A DNA stretch of 64,000 bases, taken from NCBI RefSeq assembly GCF_000003195.3, contig NC_012878.2, forward strand, positions 7,320,462 through 7,384,461, given 5' to 3'. The first letter of the stretch is position 1, and the number at the start of each line of letters is the position of its first letter. The notes below the pieces were generated by a model that was not told the DNA's origin, searched no databases, and worked only from the letters and a program-made list of their open reading frames with translations. The position numbers were made by a program, and so were the translations under genes. This document shows, piece by piece, positions 33,015 to 42,923 of the stretch. Source of the DNA: Sorghum bicolor. Its lineage: Eukaryota; Streptophyta; Magnoliopsida; Poales; Poaceae.

Positions 33015-33138
33015 AGTTACTCTAGAACAGGAGCTGAGCCCATTGTTTCAGATCTACAGTTACTCTAGTACAGGCTTGCGATATATACTAGTAACAATTA
33101 CTCTAGAACAGGAGTTGAGCCCAATGTTTCAGATCTAC
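33015..33138. repeat. 84-bp-spaced direct repeat
   Basis: About 43 bp ('ttactctagaacaggag.tgagccca.tgtttcagatctaca') occurs at 33015-33057 and again at 33098-33138, and the first part of the motif also appears between them. Confidence 0.8.
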
Positions 33139-33559
33139 AAAACATATGGTGAAAGACAAAAGTCACTCCAAATTAAAAATTTTAGAGCCAGTCAGGTTCC
33201 TTGTGCTTTGCTGCCACATTCTAAGACTGCATAAACACCAAGTTGTGATCCTGGGCCGGAGCCAAAGCAAGCTCTTTCCACGCTTTTTTATTCCCCTCCA
33301 AACGAAGTGTGGAAAACAGGAGTAGTAACAGCTCCAGGTTCACTACCCAAGACTCTATCGAAGCTGCGGTCAGTAATACCGACGAACAGGTTGCGCTCAG
33401 GGGTCAACGCCTCACAATAACAAGGGACCAAGAACCGATCGGCCAACTACCCCAGACTAAAACAGCAACCACGCGGTCCACAGATTCAGCAGGAGCTACA
33501 TTCCCGGCCTAGAATCTAGTAATGCTCCCGCGCAGGTAAACCAAGAACCTAGCCTCGAT

Positions 33560-33881
33560 TCCGCAGAAGCAATGAGAACCAAGGTGGCGTCGAACGCAAT
33601 ACAGGGGCGGGGCCGAAGAAACTTACGGGCCCAGACGGAAGCTCATGCGAGGAAGGAGACCATGGAATTTCCTCTGCTTGCGTTGCGTTGCGTGCGCGGC
33701 TTGGTGGAGCTTCGGTTGGTCCGGGTGGGTGGAGAGGAGAGGAGAGAGGAGAGGGACGCGGGGCGTGGGGAACGAGCTGGATGGGGCTGGGTGGGGTGGG
33801 GGCGCCGGGGCGGAGAGCTGGAGGCTGGAGCCGGCTCAGCGCCGCCGGTGCTGGGTCTGGTGGGTGCTCCCTTGCTCTTTC
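33560..33881 (-). promoter_or_regulatory. GC-rich first exon/promoter candidate of the L18a-like gene
   Basis: A GC-rich, minus-strand pyrimidine-rich block ends with a good splice donor (GGGCCC|GTAAGT, minus strand, near 33626). It has the look of a plant 5' UTR exon and lies upstream of the L18a-like exons. No start codon here gives a frame that joins to the exon at 31616, so it may be non-coding leader. Confidence 0.4.
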
Positions 33882-34127
33882 GGCCTTGTTTAGTTGACCC
33901 AAAAAACCAAAAATTTTTTAAAATTCCTTATCGCATCGAATCTTACGCAACATGCATGGAGTATTAAATATAGATGAAAATAAAAATTAATTGTACAGTT
34001 TAACTGTAAATCAAAAGATGAATCTTTTAAGCCTAGTTACTTCATGATTGGATAATGTTTGTCAAATAAAGACGAAAGTGCTACAGTTCCAAAAACAGTT
34101 TTTCAGTTTTCGGAACTAATAAAGGCC
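33882..34127. mobile_element. Tourist-like MITE (246 bp)
   Basis: Begins GGCCTTGTTTAGTT and ends aactaataaaggcc; the internal sequence (gcatggagtattaaatatagat) matches the 19727 copy. The flanking triplets (ttc/gtc) differ at one base. It lies immediately upstream of the presumed L18a-like promoter. Confidence 0.8.
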
Positions 34128-34268
34128 GTCGTGTATTTTGGTTTCTCCAGTACAGTACGTTACCGGATGGTATCATGTGAATGATCCAGATCTGTCATCT
34201 TAAGCGTGATTAGTCCCGGTGAACAAAAAACAATAGAGATCTGAAACTTATTAGATATTGTGCTTATA

Positions 34269-34525
34269 CTCCCTCCGTCCAAAAAAAACATGTAAATCTC
34301 AATTTCCAAAAGTCAAAGAATCTTTAAGTTTGACCAAATTTATAAACCATGTTTTTTACATTTGAATCTCTAACTAAGTTTATCATGAAACTATATTTAA
34401 TAACTAATTTAACTATACTCATTATATGTCATAAACATCAATATGTTTTTATTTGTATTTAGTCAAAGTTAAGAAGCTTTGACTCCTCGGACCGAGATTT
34501 TTATGTTTTTTTGACGGAGAGAGAG
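34269..34525. mobile_element. Stowaway MITE (257 bp)
   Basis: Termini CTCCCTCCGTCC and (right end) gacggagagagag, flanked by TA at 34267-34268 and 34526-34527. TA target and CTCCCTCCGT ends are diagnostic of Stowaway/mariner MITEs. Confidence 0.9.
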
Positions 34526-34536
34526 TATCTAATATA

Positions 34537-34990
34537 CTCTCTACCTCCCAAAATAAATGTCGTTCTCGCTTTCCGAGAAACAACTTTAATTAAATACTCC
34601 ATCCAAAAAGAGTGTCGTTTTAGGTTTTCGTGCCACAAGTTTAACTCGATTTGTAAAAAATATGTGCAATATTTGTATCTTTAAATAAATTTGTTAAAAA
34701 ACTAGACTTAAAGATCTTTCCAATGATACTAACTATGTACTATAAACATTAATATTTTTTACTATATATTTAATTAAAGTTATTTCTCGGGAAGCGCAAA
34801 CGACACTTATTTTGGAAAGGAGGGAGTATATATTAAAAAATAATACTTATGAAGTATCATTAGAAAGATATTTGAATCTAGTTTTTTAACAAATTTATTT
34901 GGTGATACAAATGTTGTACGTATTTTCTATAAATCTAGTCAAACTTGTGACACGAAACCTAAAACGACAGTTATTTTGGGACGGATGGAC
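34537..34990 (+). mobile_element. Stowaway MITE, outer copy, split
   Basis: Left part 34537-34594 (ctacctcccaaaataaatgtcg) and right part 34829-34990 (cctaaaacgacagttattttggg) are the two ends of one Stowaway family member, flanked by TA (34535-34536, 34991-34992). It is interrupted by an inverted copy of the same family. Confidence 0.85.
34597..34826 (-). mobile_element. Stowaway MITE, inner copy (230 bp), inverted
   Basis: Flanked by TA (34595-34596 and 34827-34828). Its left end (ctccatccaaaaagagtgtcg) matches the inverted right end of the outer copy, and its right end (aacgacacttattttgg) the inverted left end of the outer copy. Confidence 0.85.
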
Positions 34991-34992
34991 TA

Positions 34993-35800
34993 AACATTAG
35001 AAGTGGAGGCAAAATACTTATCACTTGTGTTCTCTCATTCCCCCCTCTCTAAATCATGGTATAATTATAATTCTGAGCAATTTAGGCCCCATTTGGATCT
35101 TTGGAGTTAAATTTATTCCAATAATCATAATTTAGATATATATATATATTAATTAAGCTACTATGGTTAGATATGGATTATATTTGTACATTATTGTTGG
35201 CTATACGAGATAGATACTTATGTACCGCATAACATGTTATAAGTTGTAAAATAGAAACGTAGAATGATGATATATAGAATCAATTTTCATCTCTATCCTA
35301 TGAATTTGAGATAAACTTATATTTAAACTTTGAAAAGTGGTATAATAACAACTTCCAAACTAAATAACCTAATTTATTAAACAGATTTTAATTACTCCAA
35401 ATGAAAAGATCGAAACAACCTCTAGTCAAGTTGCAGATGCTGATGAAATAAGTATATACCAGCAGATCTGTATTTAAAATATATTTTGATTATGATATTA
35501 AATTATAATATTATTAATGACCTTCTCGACAAAAAAAAACGTTCTTAAGTGTACCGCCTTAGAAATTATAGTATGCCCCGCGTGAAGGAAAGCTAGAAAT
35601 ACTTTTTTTTATATAAATTACACAATACAACACAAATATTCAAATATGCACGCATACTCATCCCTAAACGTACATACTCTAACACCTACATACGCTAACT
35701 TTATCTATATAAGCACATCTAAAAGACTAAGTCGGCAGATCTCGAGATTTATAAAGTCACCACATCCCGATGTGTACCCGTTTTAGTTGACGAGAGACTC
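34993..35800. other. AT-rich intergenic sequence
   Basis: No gene recognised. It contains a short AT dinucleotide run near 35140-35155. Confidence 0.5.
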
Positions 35801-36073
35801 GAGCATTTTTGTGAAGCTTGGCATTTCGTGAAGCTTTGACGCTCTGGCCGCGTGTGGTTCTTGCTGCACCTGTTTGCAAAAAGAGTGACTACTAGGAATC
35901 GAACCTAAGACACAATATTCTAGCAACTGCGCACTAGGCAGTCGAGTTAGTTTACTTTCTTCTATAGAGAGCACCCACAACCATATTTATTAGGAACAAA
36001 TATGGAAAACTAACTCTTAATTAATCACTATTTGGTTACTACAATCATGTCCTAAATGTCAAGAATTATTGAT
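35801..36073 (-). repeat. tRNA-like repeat, left head-to-head copy
   Basis: Same family as 20288-21055 (shared 'gagcacccacaaccatatttattag', 'ggaaaactaac', 'gtcctaaa'), with box B-like gaatcgaacct and degenerate box A on the minus strand. It forms an inverted repeat with 36074-36525. The outer limit is approximate. Confidence 0.65.
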
Positions 36074-36525
36074 ACTCCTTCTATATCCATAATTTTTTGG
36101 CAACAGATCTAGTGCAAACTCATCTCCTGTGCAAACTCTAATCTGGACTACAAGATGTTGATCCAAGGGGCGCGGAGAGGTTGGGTAATTTTGCACTTAA
36201 CCGCCCGCTCTTAATCACACTTTTACAAATCTCTCCTTCCACCTCTCTCATGCGCCCCCTTGGATCAACATCCAACGGTCCAGATTAGAGTTTGCACAGT
36301 TTGCACAGGAGATGAGTTTGCACCAGATCCGTTGCCTAATTTTTTATGTTTAGGATATGATTATGGTAACTAAGAAGTGATTAATTAGGGATTAGTTTTT
36401 TATATATGTCTCTAATAAATATGGTTGCGAGTGTTCTATGTACGAGAAAGTAAATCAATTTAACTGGCTAGTGCGCAGAGGTTAGAGTATTGCGTCTTAA
36501 GTTCGATCCCTAGCGGCGACTCATT
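36074..36525 (+). repeat. tRNA-like repeat, right head-to-head copy, interrupted
   Basis: Plus-strand copy of the same family, beginning tactccttctatatccat and running through 'ttaactggctagtgcgc' (box A region) and 'agttcgatccctag' (box B). It is split by the MULE-type MITE at 36099-36336. Confidence 0.65.
36099..36336. mobile_element. Mutator-type MITE (238 bp)
   Basis: Terminal inverted repeats of about 100 bp beginning GGCAAC.GATCT.GTGCAAA, flanked by a perfect 9-bp target duplication TAATTTTTT (36090-36098 and 36337-36345). Long TIRs with a 9-bp target duplication indicate a non-autonomous Mutator-like element. The uninterrupted site is seen in the related repeat near 21030 (cataaaaaattat on the plus strand). 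Confidence 0.9.
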
Positions 36526-37562
36526 TAACGTCAACTAAACAAGGTAGTTTAGCTTATATTCGTCTAAAACAGATACGGAGGAGTATGTACTCCGGTGTGA
36601 ACTGTCTTGTGCTGGTCAATGCAACGACGCGCTAAGTACAGCTTAGTTATGCTGCTGGTAGCTACATTAACCAATAACCTAACGTAGCGGGAAATAAATA
36701 AACATATTTTGATATTTTGACTAAGTGCAACATAGCTAAACACGGTAGAGGTCTCAGCTATATCTTGTACTCCTTCATTTTAAAATATAGGCCACTTTTA
36801 ACTATTGCCACAAATCATATTATCTCACTTTGATCTGAATTTAGAAATGAAACTAAACAGTCATTTCACCTGTTTAAACACCATATAAACATTATATAGT
36901 GGTGCACTGTTTCCTGTTAATCATCGGTTTTTCGTGTTTAATTGGTCGTTTAGGGCAGATTTGAATTTTTTTTGTTTAAAGAGAAAATTTTTGTGGAATT
37001 GGGGTCTGGGAACTAAACGGGGCTAAAAAAATTTGAGGCCAAAATTTTTGGCTGCAGGGCCTGCTAGTGTGCACGCATTCCCATAGAAGCCCACCAACGA
37101 CAACTGCAACGGCATGCAGCCCAAGTTGTGTCAGAAAAAAATTTGTCAAACTAAACACCTAAAACTTTTCGCGTGCGTCGACTTCTGAGCTAAAATTCTG
37201 ATCACAAAAATTTTTACCACTTTGGCCAAAAAATTCAAATCTAAACAGGGCCTAGCCCGTTTAATAAATTGTGCAGCCTAGATAATAGCTAAATAGTTGG
37301 TTTTCCTTTGTCCTGAAAGCTTGAACTCATAAAATATGTCAGTCAATTTTTTTTTTAAATTTGACCAACTTTATAAAAAAGAACATCAGTATCTATGACA
37401 TAAAATGAGTATGCTATAAAAATATATTCTATGATAAATCTAATGATACGTATTATAAACTTAGCATTTTTTTCTAAAAATTTGATCAAAGTTAACTTAG
37501 GATAACTCTATAAGTTGAAATTTTAAGAGACAGAGAGAGTAGCATTTAGAAGAACATTGTGT
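36526..37562. other. intergenic sequence with MITE remnants
   Basis: Contains a Stowaway-like left edge near 36772 (tactccttcattttaaaatat) and a right edge near 37545 (agacagagagagta), possibly one element later interrupted by the MITE at 36954. No gene. Confidence 0.45.
36954..37252. mobile_element. MITE family B, copy 1 (299 bp)
   Basis: Right end ttcaaatctaaacagggcc; left end ggcagatttgaat is its inverted partner with a small deletion. Flanked by TAG on both sides (36951-36953, 37253-37255). Shares its whole length with the copy at 52536 (gtgcacgcattcccatagaag, gcagcccaagttgtgtcag). Confidence 0.8.
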
Positions 37563-37698
37563 GCACTATAGTGGCGGAGCCAGGATTTTTGCTTTGGGTA
37601 TGCCGAACAAAAAAGTTTTATATATAACCGATAAAATCTATTTAGCAATTCGATAGAACTTCATAAAAAAATCCAACAATTCGGTACATAACTATTAA

Positions 37699-37929
37699 GG
37701 TCTTGTTTAGTTGTAATTTTTTTTTGCAATGTGGGCATGGTAGCATTTTCGTCTGTATTTGATAAATATTGTCCAATCATAGACTAACTAGGCTCAAAAG
37801 ATTTGTGTCGCAAATTACAGGCAAACTATGCAATTAGTTATTTTTTATCTATATTTAATGCTTCATGTATGTGCTGCAAGATTCAATGTGATGGAAAATT
37901 TTGAAATTTTTTGGAAAGTAAACAAAGCC
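37699..37929. mobile_element. Tourist-like MITE inside the hAT-like element
   Basis: Begins GGTCTTGTTTAGTT, ends aaacaaagcc, flanked by TAA (37696-37698, 37930-37932). Confidence 0.8.
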
Positions 37930-38019
37930 TAAATGGTATAAGTTGCGCTTCCATCGTGCGTTTGGAAGGAGCGGCCGAGAGCAGGTGCGAGATGAAAGAG
38001 AATGGAGTTTTTTTATCGA

Positions 38020-38205
38020 GGTCTTGTATAGTTCTGAAAAGTTTTTGGATTTGGTTGCTGTAACATTTTCATTTTATTGGACAATTAGTACCCAATCATG
38101 GATTAATTAGGCTTAAAAGATTTGTCTCGCGATTTACAGCCAAACTATGCAATTAGTTTTGTTATCGTCTACAAATTCGATGTGATGTGTGAAAAATTAT
38201 TGGGT
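38020..38205. mobile_element. truncated Tourist-like MITE inside the hAT-like element
   Basis: Left end ggtcttgtatagtt and the family body (acaattagtacccaatcatgg, tcgcgatttacagcc); the right terminus is missing. Confidence 0.65.
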
Positions 38206-38294
38206 GTGAAACTTACATGTATATTTTTTGGGCTGAACCTAGGGTATGTCATGCCATATCTGTGCCACCCACTGGATCCGCCCATGGCACTATA

Positions 38295-38729
38295 AATGTA
38301 TTTGTATTATGGATTTAATGAAAATGAGTTTGATGTAAAAGAGTGGTTTATTTTCTCAACTTTGTCTAAAAAATAACTTAGTATAAAGTTAAAACGGCAT
38401 AAGACGCACAATCTCAACTTTGGAAACCATACAATAAAAAAATACAATATGCTTTAAGTGCAAGGTTAGTATTAGATATTCAAAGGCGGTGGATTGGATT
38501 TATTGGACTGGTTGCTACCTAAAGCAAAATAGCTCCACCCCAAAGCTAATAAAACTAATATTTTAACATATCAAAATAAAAAAAATGCTTGGGGCTTTTA
38601 GACCAACCTTAGGGTCTTGTTTGGATACAAATGTACTCAACTTAACCTATGTATATTAAAATGGATTGGGATGAAACTTAAATTTAATTTACACATCAAT
38701 CTACTTCAACTCATTTGGACTAAGGTGAA
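38295..38729. other. intergenic sequence with half a MITE
   Basis: From about 38611 (agggtcttgtttggatac) it looks like the left half of a Tourist-type element that stops where the Helitron-type terminus begins at 38730. No right half was found later in the window. Confidence 0.45.
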
Positions 38730-38758
38730 CTAGTAGAAGTGGCGCGCCGCTGCGCGCC
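38730..38758 (-). mobile_element. Helitron-type 3' terminus
   Basis: On the minus strand: a hairpin GGCGCGC-AGC-GGCGCGCC, then 11 bases ending CTAG, followed by T. This is the canonical Helitron 3' end. The element body would run to higher coordinates; no 5' TC end was identified. Confidence 0.55.
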
Positions 38759-41700
38759 GAGTGGAAATGAGTATCTTTAGGTTTATACAGGTAAGATGTG
38801 CAATATTATTAGGTTTGTACAAGTACAATTATACACACTGCGTATGTACATAATTAGGATATGATGACGGACACATGTACAAGACGTATATATCATCTAC
38901 AGCTAGGTATATGATATAGATGATGTCGACACGATGTGGTACATAGGGGGGGTCTTTGTGGCCTCGGGTGTTGAGGCTTGTGGTCCACAACCGAGTAATG
39001 TGGTGAAGGAATCAATGTGCCAGATGCAGAAATCTGTTTGTGGTTAAACAAATATGGTTTCTGTTAATGAGAAAATGGGGCAACTATTGGAAAAATAAAC
39101 ATGGACAACAACCATTGTATAAATATGAGGGTGCATTAGAGAAAACTGAGCTGAAAACACATTGTTTGTAACAAATATAAAGAAGGGGGAAAATAATGCA
39201 TTCACCATTCCTCATAGATTATTGTCACTATCAAAATTCAAGATTTCCACATTTATAAGTTAAATTAAGCAAAGCTAGATAGGTTGAGCACATGGATTAT
39301 TGAGGATGAGGACCTGAGTCACTAAAAACTAGACAAATGCTCTAAGTTAAATGCTTTCCCCGAGGGGGATTGGGACAATGTGGGACTACCGTAGTGTACG
39401 TGGTGTTTTCATCTATACTTAAGCTCTCTACTGTCTAGACGATTACATTTAAAGAAATTGCATTAGAATTTCCAAATGTGCACGGATATGCCCAAAAAGG
39501 CATGTTGCTGTGGTATTTGAATAAAAAGAATAGCTTCGTACTTGGTAACAATCTATACGTCCTTCTATATTCATGTCATATCCAGGTAAAGGTAACTCTA
39601 AAATTTCATAGCATGAACAGGCCATCATTCAGTGAAATTGCAGGAGGAACTACTGGAACGGCAAGAGGAGACCATGGAAAACATCAATTTGGTTGCTTTG
39701 GGGATTCTAGACAGCAGGTAAATAAATTCAGCATCAATTTTTTAATCGTAGGTTATGCAAATTTACCATAAACTTTATCTGATCCTACCGTTTGTATGAA
39801 CAACAGACTCAGTAGGCAAACATACCAGTGGTAGGCTGCCAGGTACTCCATTGTGTAATCATTGTTTAGCACTTAATTTTGTGAGAAGCATAGAAGCCGT
39901 ATCAATTTTGCAAGAGGTACAAAAAATACTGAGAGCACACAAACTAACAGTTATAGTGCAGAAGTTAACATGTCTACAAAATATAGACACAATTTTTTTT
40001 ATAAAGCATGTTGTTAAGCAAGCATGAACATAAAGTTGTAACCGATGATGAACAACAGCATGGCATGATCAAATCACCTAGTGCCTAAAAGATCCATAAA
40101 AAATTGTAGCCTTTTAAGAAAATAGATCTTTTGCGTATCACTATATAGGTTTGGGTTCAAGAGCTATATCAATTCAGTTTTTTTAACATAGAATAACTTT
40201 GACTAAGGACATGGACAATTCTTCCTCTGAATTGGTATAATAGATATGTTACCTCAGATCTAGAAGAACCAATGAACTCAAAAGTGTCAAGGTCCCAAAA
40301 TTAAGAGTCCTATATACTGAGCCTGCAAAAGTTTTAAAAAGAACATCATGGAACAAATAAGAAGCATGAGGGACTAATAAGTCCGTAATAAAAATAATAG
40401 GAGTCCTATTTTTTAAAATTGACATCCCATGGAAAATGTAATATTGTGTGCGTGGGTATATAGGCCCTGTAATCTAACCTGATTCTCGTGGGGGTGCACA
40501 TCTAAGCAGTTGCATGAAGCTTCATGATCAAGAAATTCCAGACGTAGCACGATATTTTAGACAAAATTTCAGTTAACAGGAACAAAGAAGAGGGATGCAT
40601 CAGTGTGGCAACAACTAAACAAATTTTTATCATTGTCTAAGTAAGCTTGGAGAAATGGAATAACAATTGGCGAATACACACATGCACCTGACACTCATTA
40701 CAGAGGCAGTAGGTACAACACCTTTCAGCCATAGGAGTATCTAGAGCATCACATCTGAATGCTACCAAGTTTTATGGAGAAATATCAATCATTGCAGATA
40801 TTACATATGCATTACATAATCAAGCATATGCAGGCGGAACTTAATTCGCATGGCAGGTGGCAATGCAATAATAGAAGAAATATAAAGAAACCTGAACCAA
40901 AAGGCAACAGACAAGGAAACATCCATACTTGTGCACAGTTTCAGAGTACATGAGATTGTAAGAACCAACGTGCCTGACAACAACCGCAGACATCTAGTTT
41001 GTTGTCATAGGCTGATAAATTATAATCTACACATGGAAAAAGGAAGTCAGTAAAGATTTGTATTTCTTTTGCATACTGTTGGAAATTATATGAATATGAC
41101 AATATGTTAAACAACTAAATAAATCCCTGTATATAAAATTGGTAATTAAGAAAATGACGCTGCGAATATACACTTTGAAACATATTATAAGTCCAGTTCG
41201 AGAAGCATCAACGCAGATGGAAGCAAAACATTAGAAGTTATTTTTTGAGCTCTAGGTAGCCTAAACAGTACAAAAATTGCTCTAGTGACTAATACCTCAG
41301 CTACCATCTATCTATAGGTCCCAGTTTTAGCTAGCATAGCACCCTGTCAATCCTGAAAAGGAGGTAGACCAAAAATTGCTATTTTAAGAACCTAGAGAAA
41401 TGAGCATAACGTGACCTATACTGACGTATTAAGTGGTTTTATTTAAATTCATATCACGATCATAATACATGCGAAGAAATCAAGAAATGGAAAATATAAT
41501 CCGTGGCAATAAATATTTCAACAATCACTGCCTACAATAGTTGACTGATGCATGTACCTCAAGAGAATGCGATGCAAACTTACAGAGCAGCAGTTAGCCC
41601 ACGTTCTGAAACTATTTTGGCTGAACAAACTACAGTGATCCGAAGCAAGTAAGGTGAGCAAAGATATGTTGCAAAAGAACTACATCCTTTCTAATGGATG

Positions 41701-42914
41701 GTGCTTTATTATTGTTAGCACCATTTTCGATCCTTGTCATGAAAATGTGGCACGCTAATACATTTCGAAGCTCACAACAATGATGAGCCAGCGAACCAAC
41801 ATGGTGTCTATTGCTTCTATGAATGAAATAAAAATCAAAGGCATGGATATAGTAGTGTGTACCTGGTTCCAAAAGGCATGGGAGGAGCAAGCACCATAGC
41901 GGAAATCTAGAAATCCCCAGAATCCAATGGACGAAGCGGTGCTTCGTGGTACTATTTCGGGGTGGCAAGCTATAATCTGCATTGGTACCCCTGGTACTCA
42001 AAAATTGATTTCTGCAGCACTCCATCATAATGCCTCTGTACAAAACAGATGAATACTTTAGTGGCCAAAAAATGGGTGTGAAATTTTACTTTGTTACCTA
42101 ACACAATCAAGCAACAACTAAGGAATCTGTAGGCCAAAGCTTAATTGAACGGAAATGATGTGATCATAACTGAAATAGTAAATATAACAGAAAAGTTCAG
42201 AAACAACAGTGAAAGTTGTCAGCTCACTTATTGAGCTGCAGGTATCCAATCTATAACATACAAAAGAATGAAAGCAGAAGATTGCCATATTTGGTTACAG
42301 GGTTGTCTTCACAACGCACGAAGCATCATGTAAGGACTGGCCAATCTCATGAAGCATGAAGTCAATTGCGCCTGTAAATATTATTATGAACACCTGCACA
42401 ATACAAAACCTAGGAGTATGTAATTGGTAGCAAACTAATTTGGTTTCTCTTATAGGCAAAAAAATTTTCAAATAAAGATCGCCACAATCTAGTTCTAAAG
42501 AAAAGCGCACGCACCTGCTACAGGTCGCCACCCACAGCAGCGGTCGTGAGCCGCTGTCAATCTACTGGCTACTGCAGCCTGCACGCCATGGCGTGTCCGC
42601 GAGCGAGGGAGTAGGAATCTAGGGGAGGAGCCACGAGAGGAAGTTGGGGAAGGTGATGGTGACGTACCGCTAGATACAACCGGTGAGCTTGGCCGTCGAC
42701 GCTGCCGGCGAGGAAGCCGCTCCACCGTACCACGCGATGAGGAAGCCGCGGTCTTACCTAGCCTGCCCAGCATGCTTTGACGCTGGAGGAGAGGGAGGGA
42801 GAGAAGGGAAGGCCGCCCACGGGCGGCGACGTCGCCCGTCGCCCCAACTGTCGTCGCGTCGGGAGGAGAGACGGGGAGGAGAGACCAAGAGAAGGGTAAA
42901 AGGTTGGAGAGGGC
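38759..42914. other. gene-poor segment with exon-like scraps
   Basis: AT-rich, with isolated GT-AG-bounded stretches: 39587-39717 plus (contains NRPSFSEIAGGTTG), 42295-42395 minus, and a GC-rich block 42520-42900 whose minus strand has an ATG (MLGRL) and a good donor (GCTAG|GTAAGA). None joins into a recognisable gene. They could be captured gene fragments within a Helitron or decayed exons. Confidence 0.4.
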
Positions 42915-42923
42915 TGAGATATT

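Larger units (their letters stand above)
31617..33559 (-). other. long upstream intron(s) or leader of the L18a-like gene
   Basis: No exon could be joined confidently to the splice acceptor at 31617-31618 (TTTCACAG on the minus strand). The stretch contains a LINE fragment (32437-32981) and a short tandem repeat (33015-33138). Confidence 0.45.
37571..38286. mobile_element. hAT-like element (716 bp) containing two MITEs
   Basis: Perfect 8-bp target duplication GCACTATA (37563-37570 and 38287-38294). The ends are short imperfect inverted repeats (left GTGGCGGAGCCAG; right, complement, CATGGGCGGATCCAG). An 8-bp duplication fits hAT. Two Tourist-like MITEs account for about 400 bp of it. No coding sequence. 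Confidence 0.75.
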
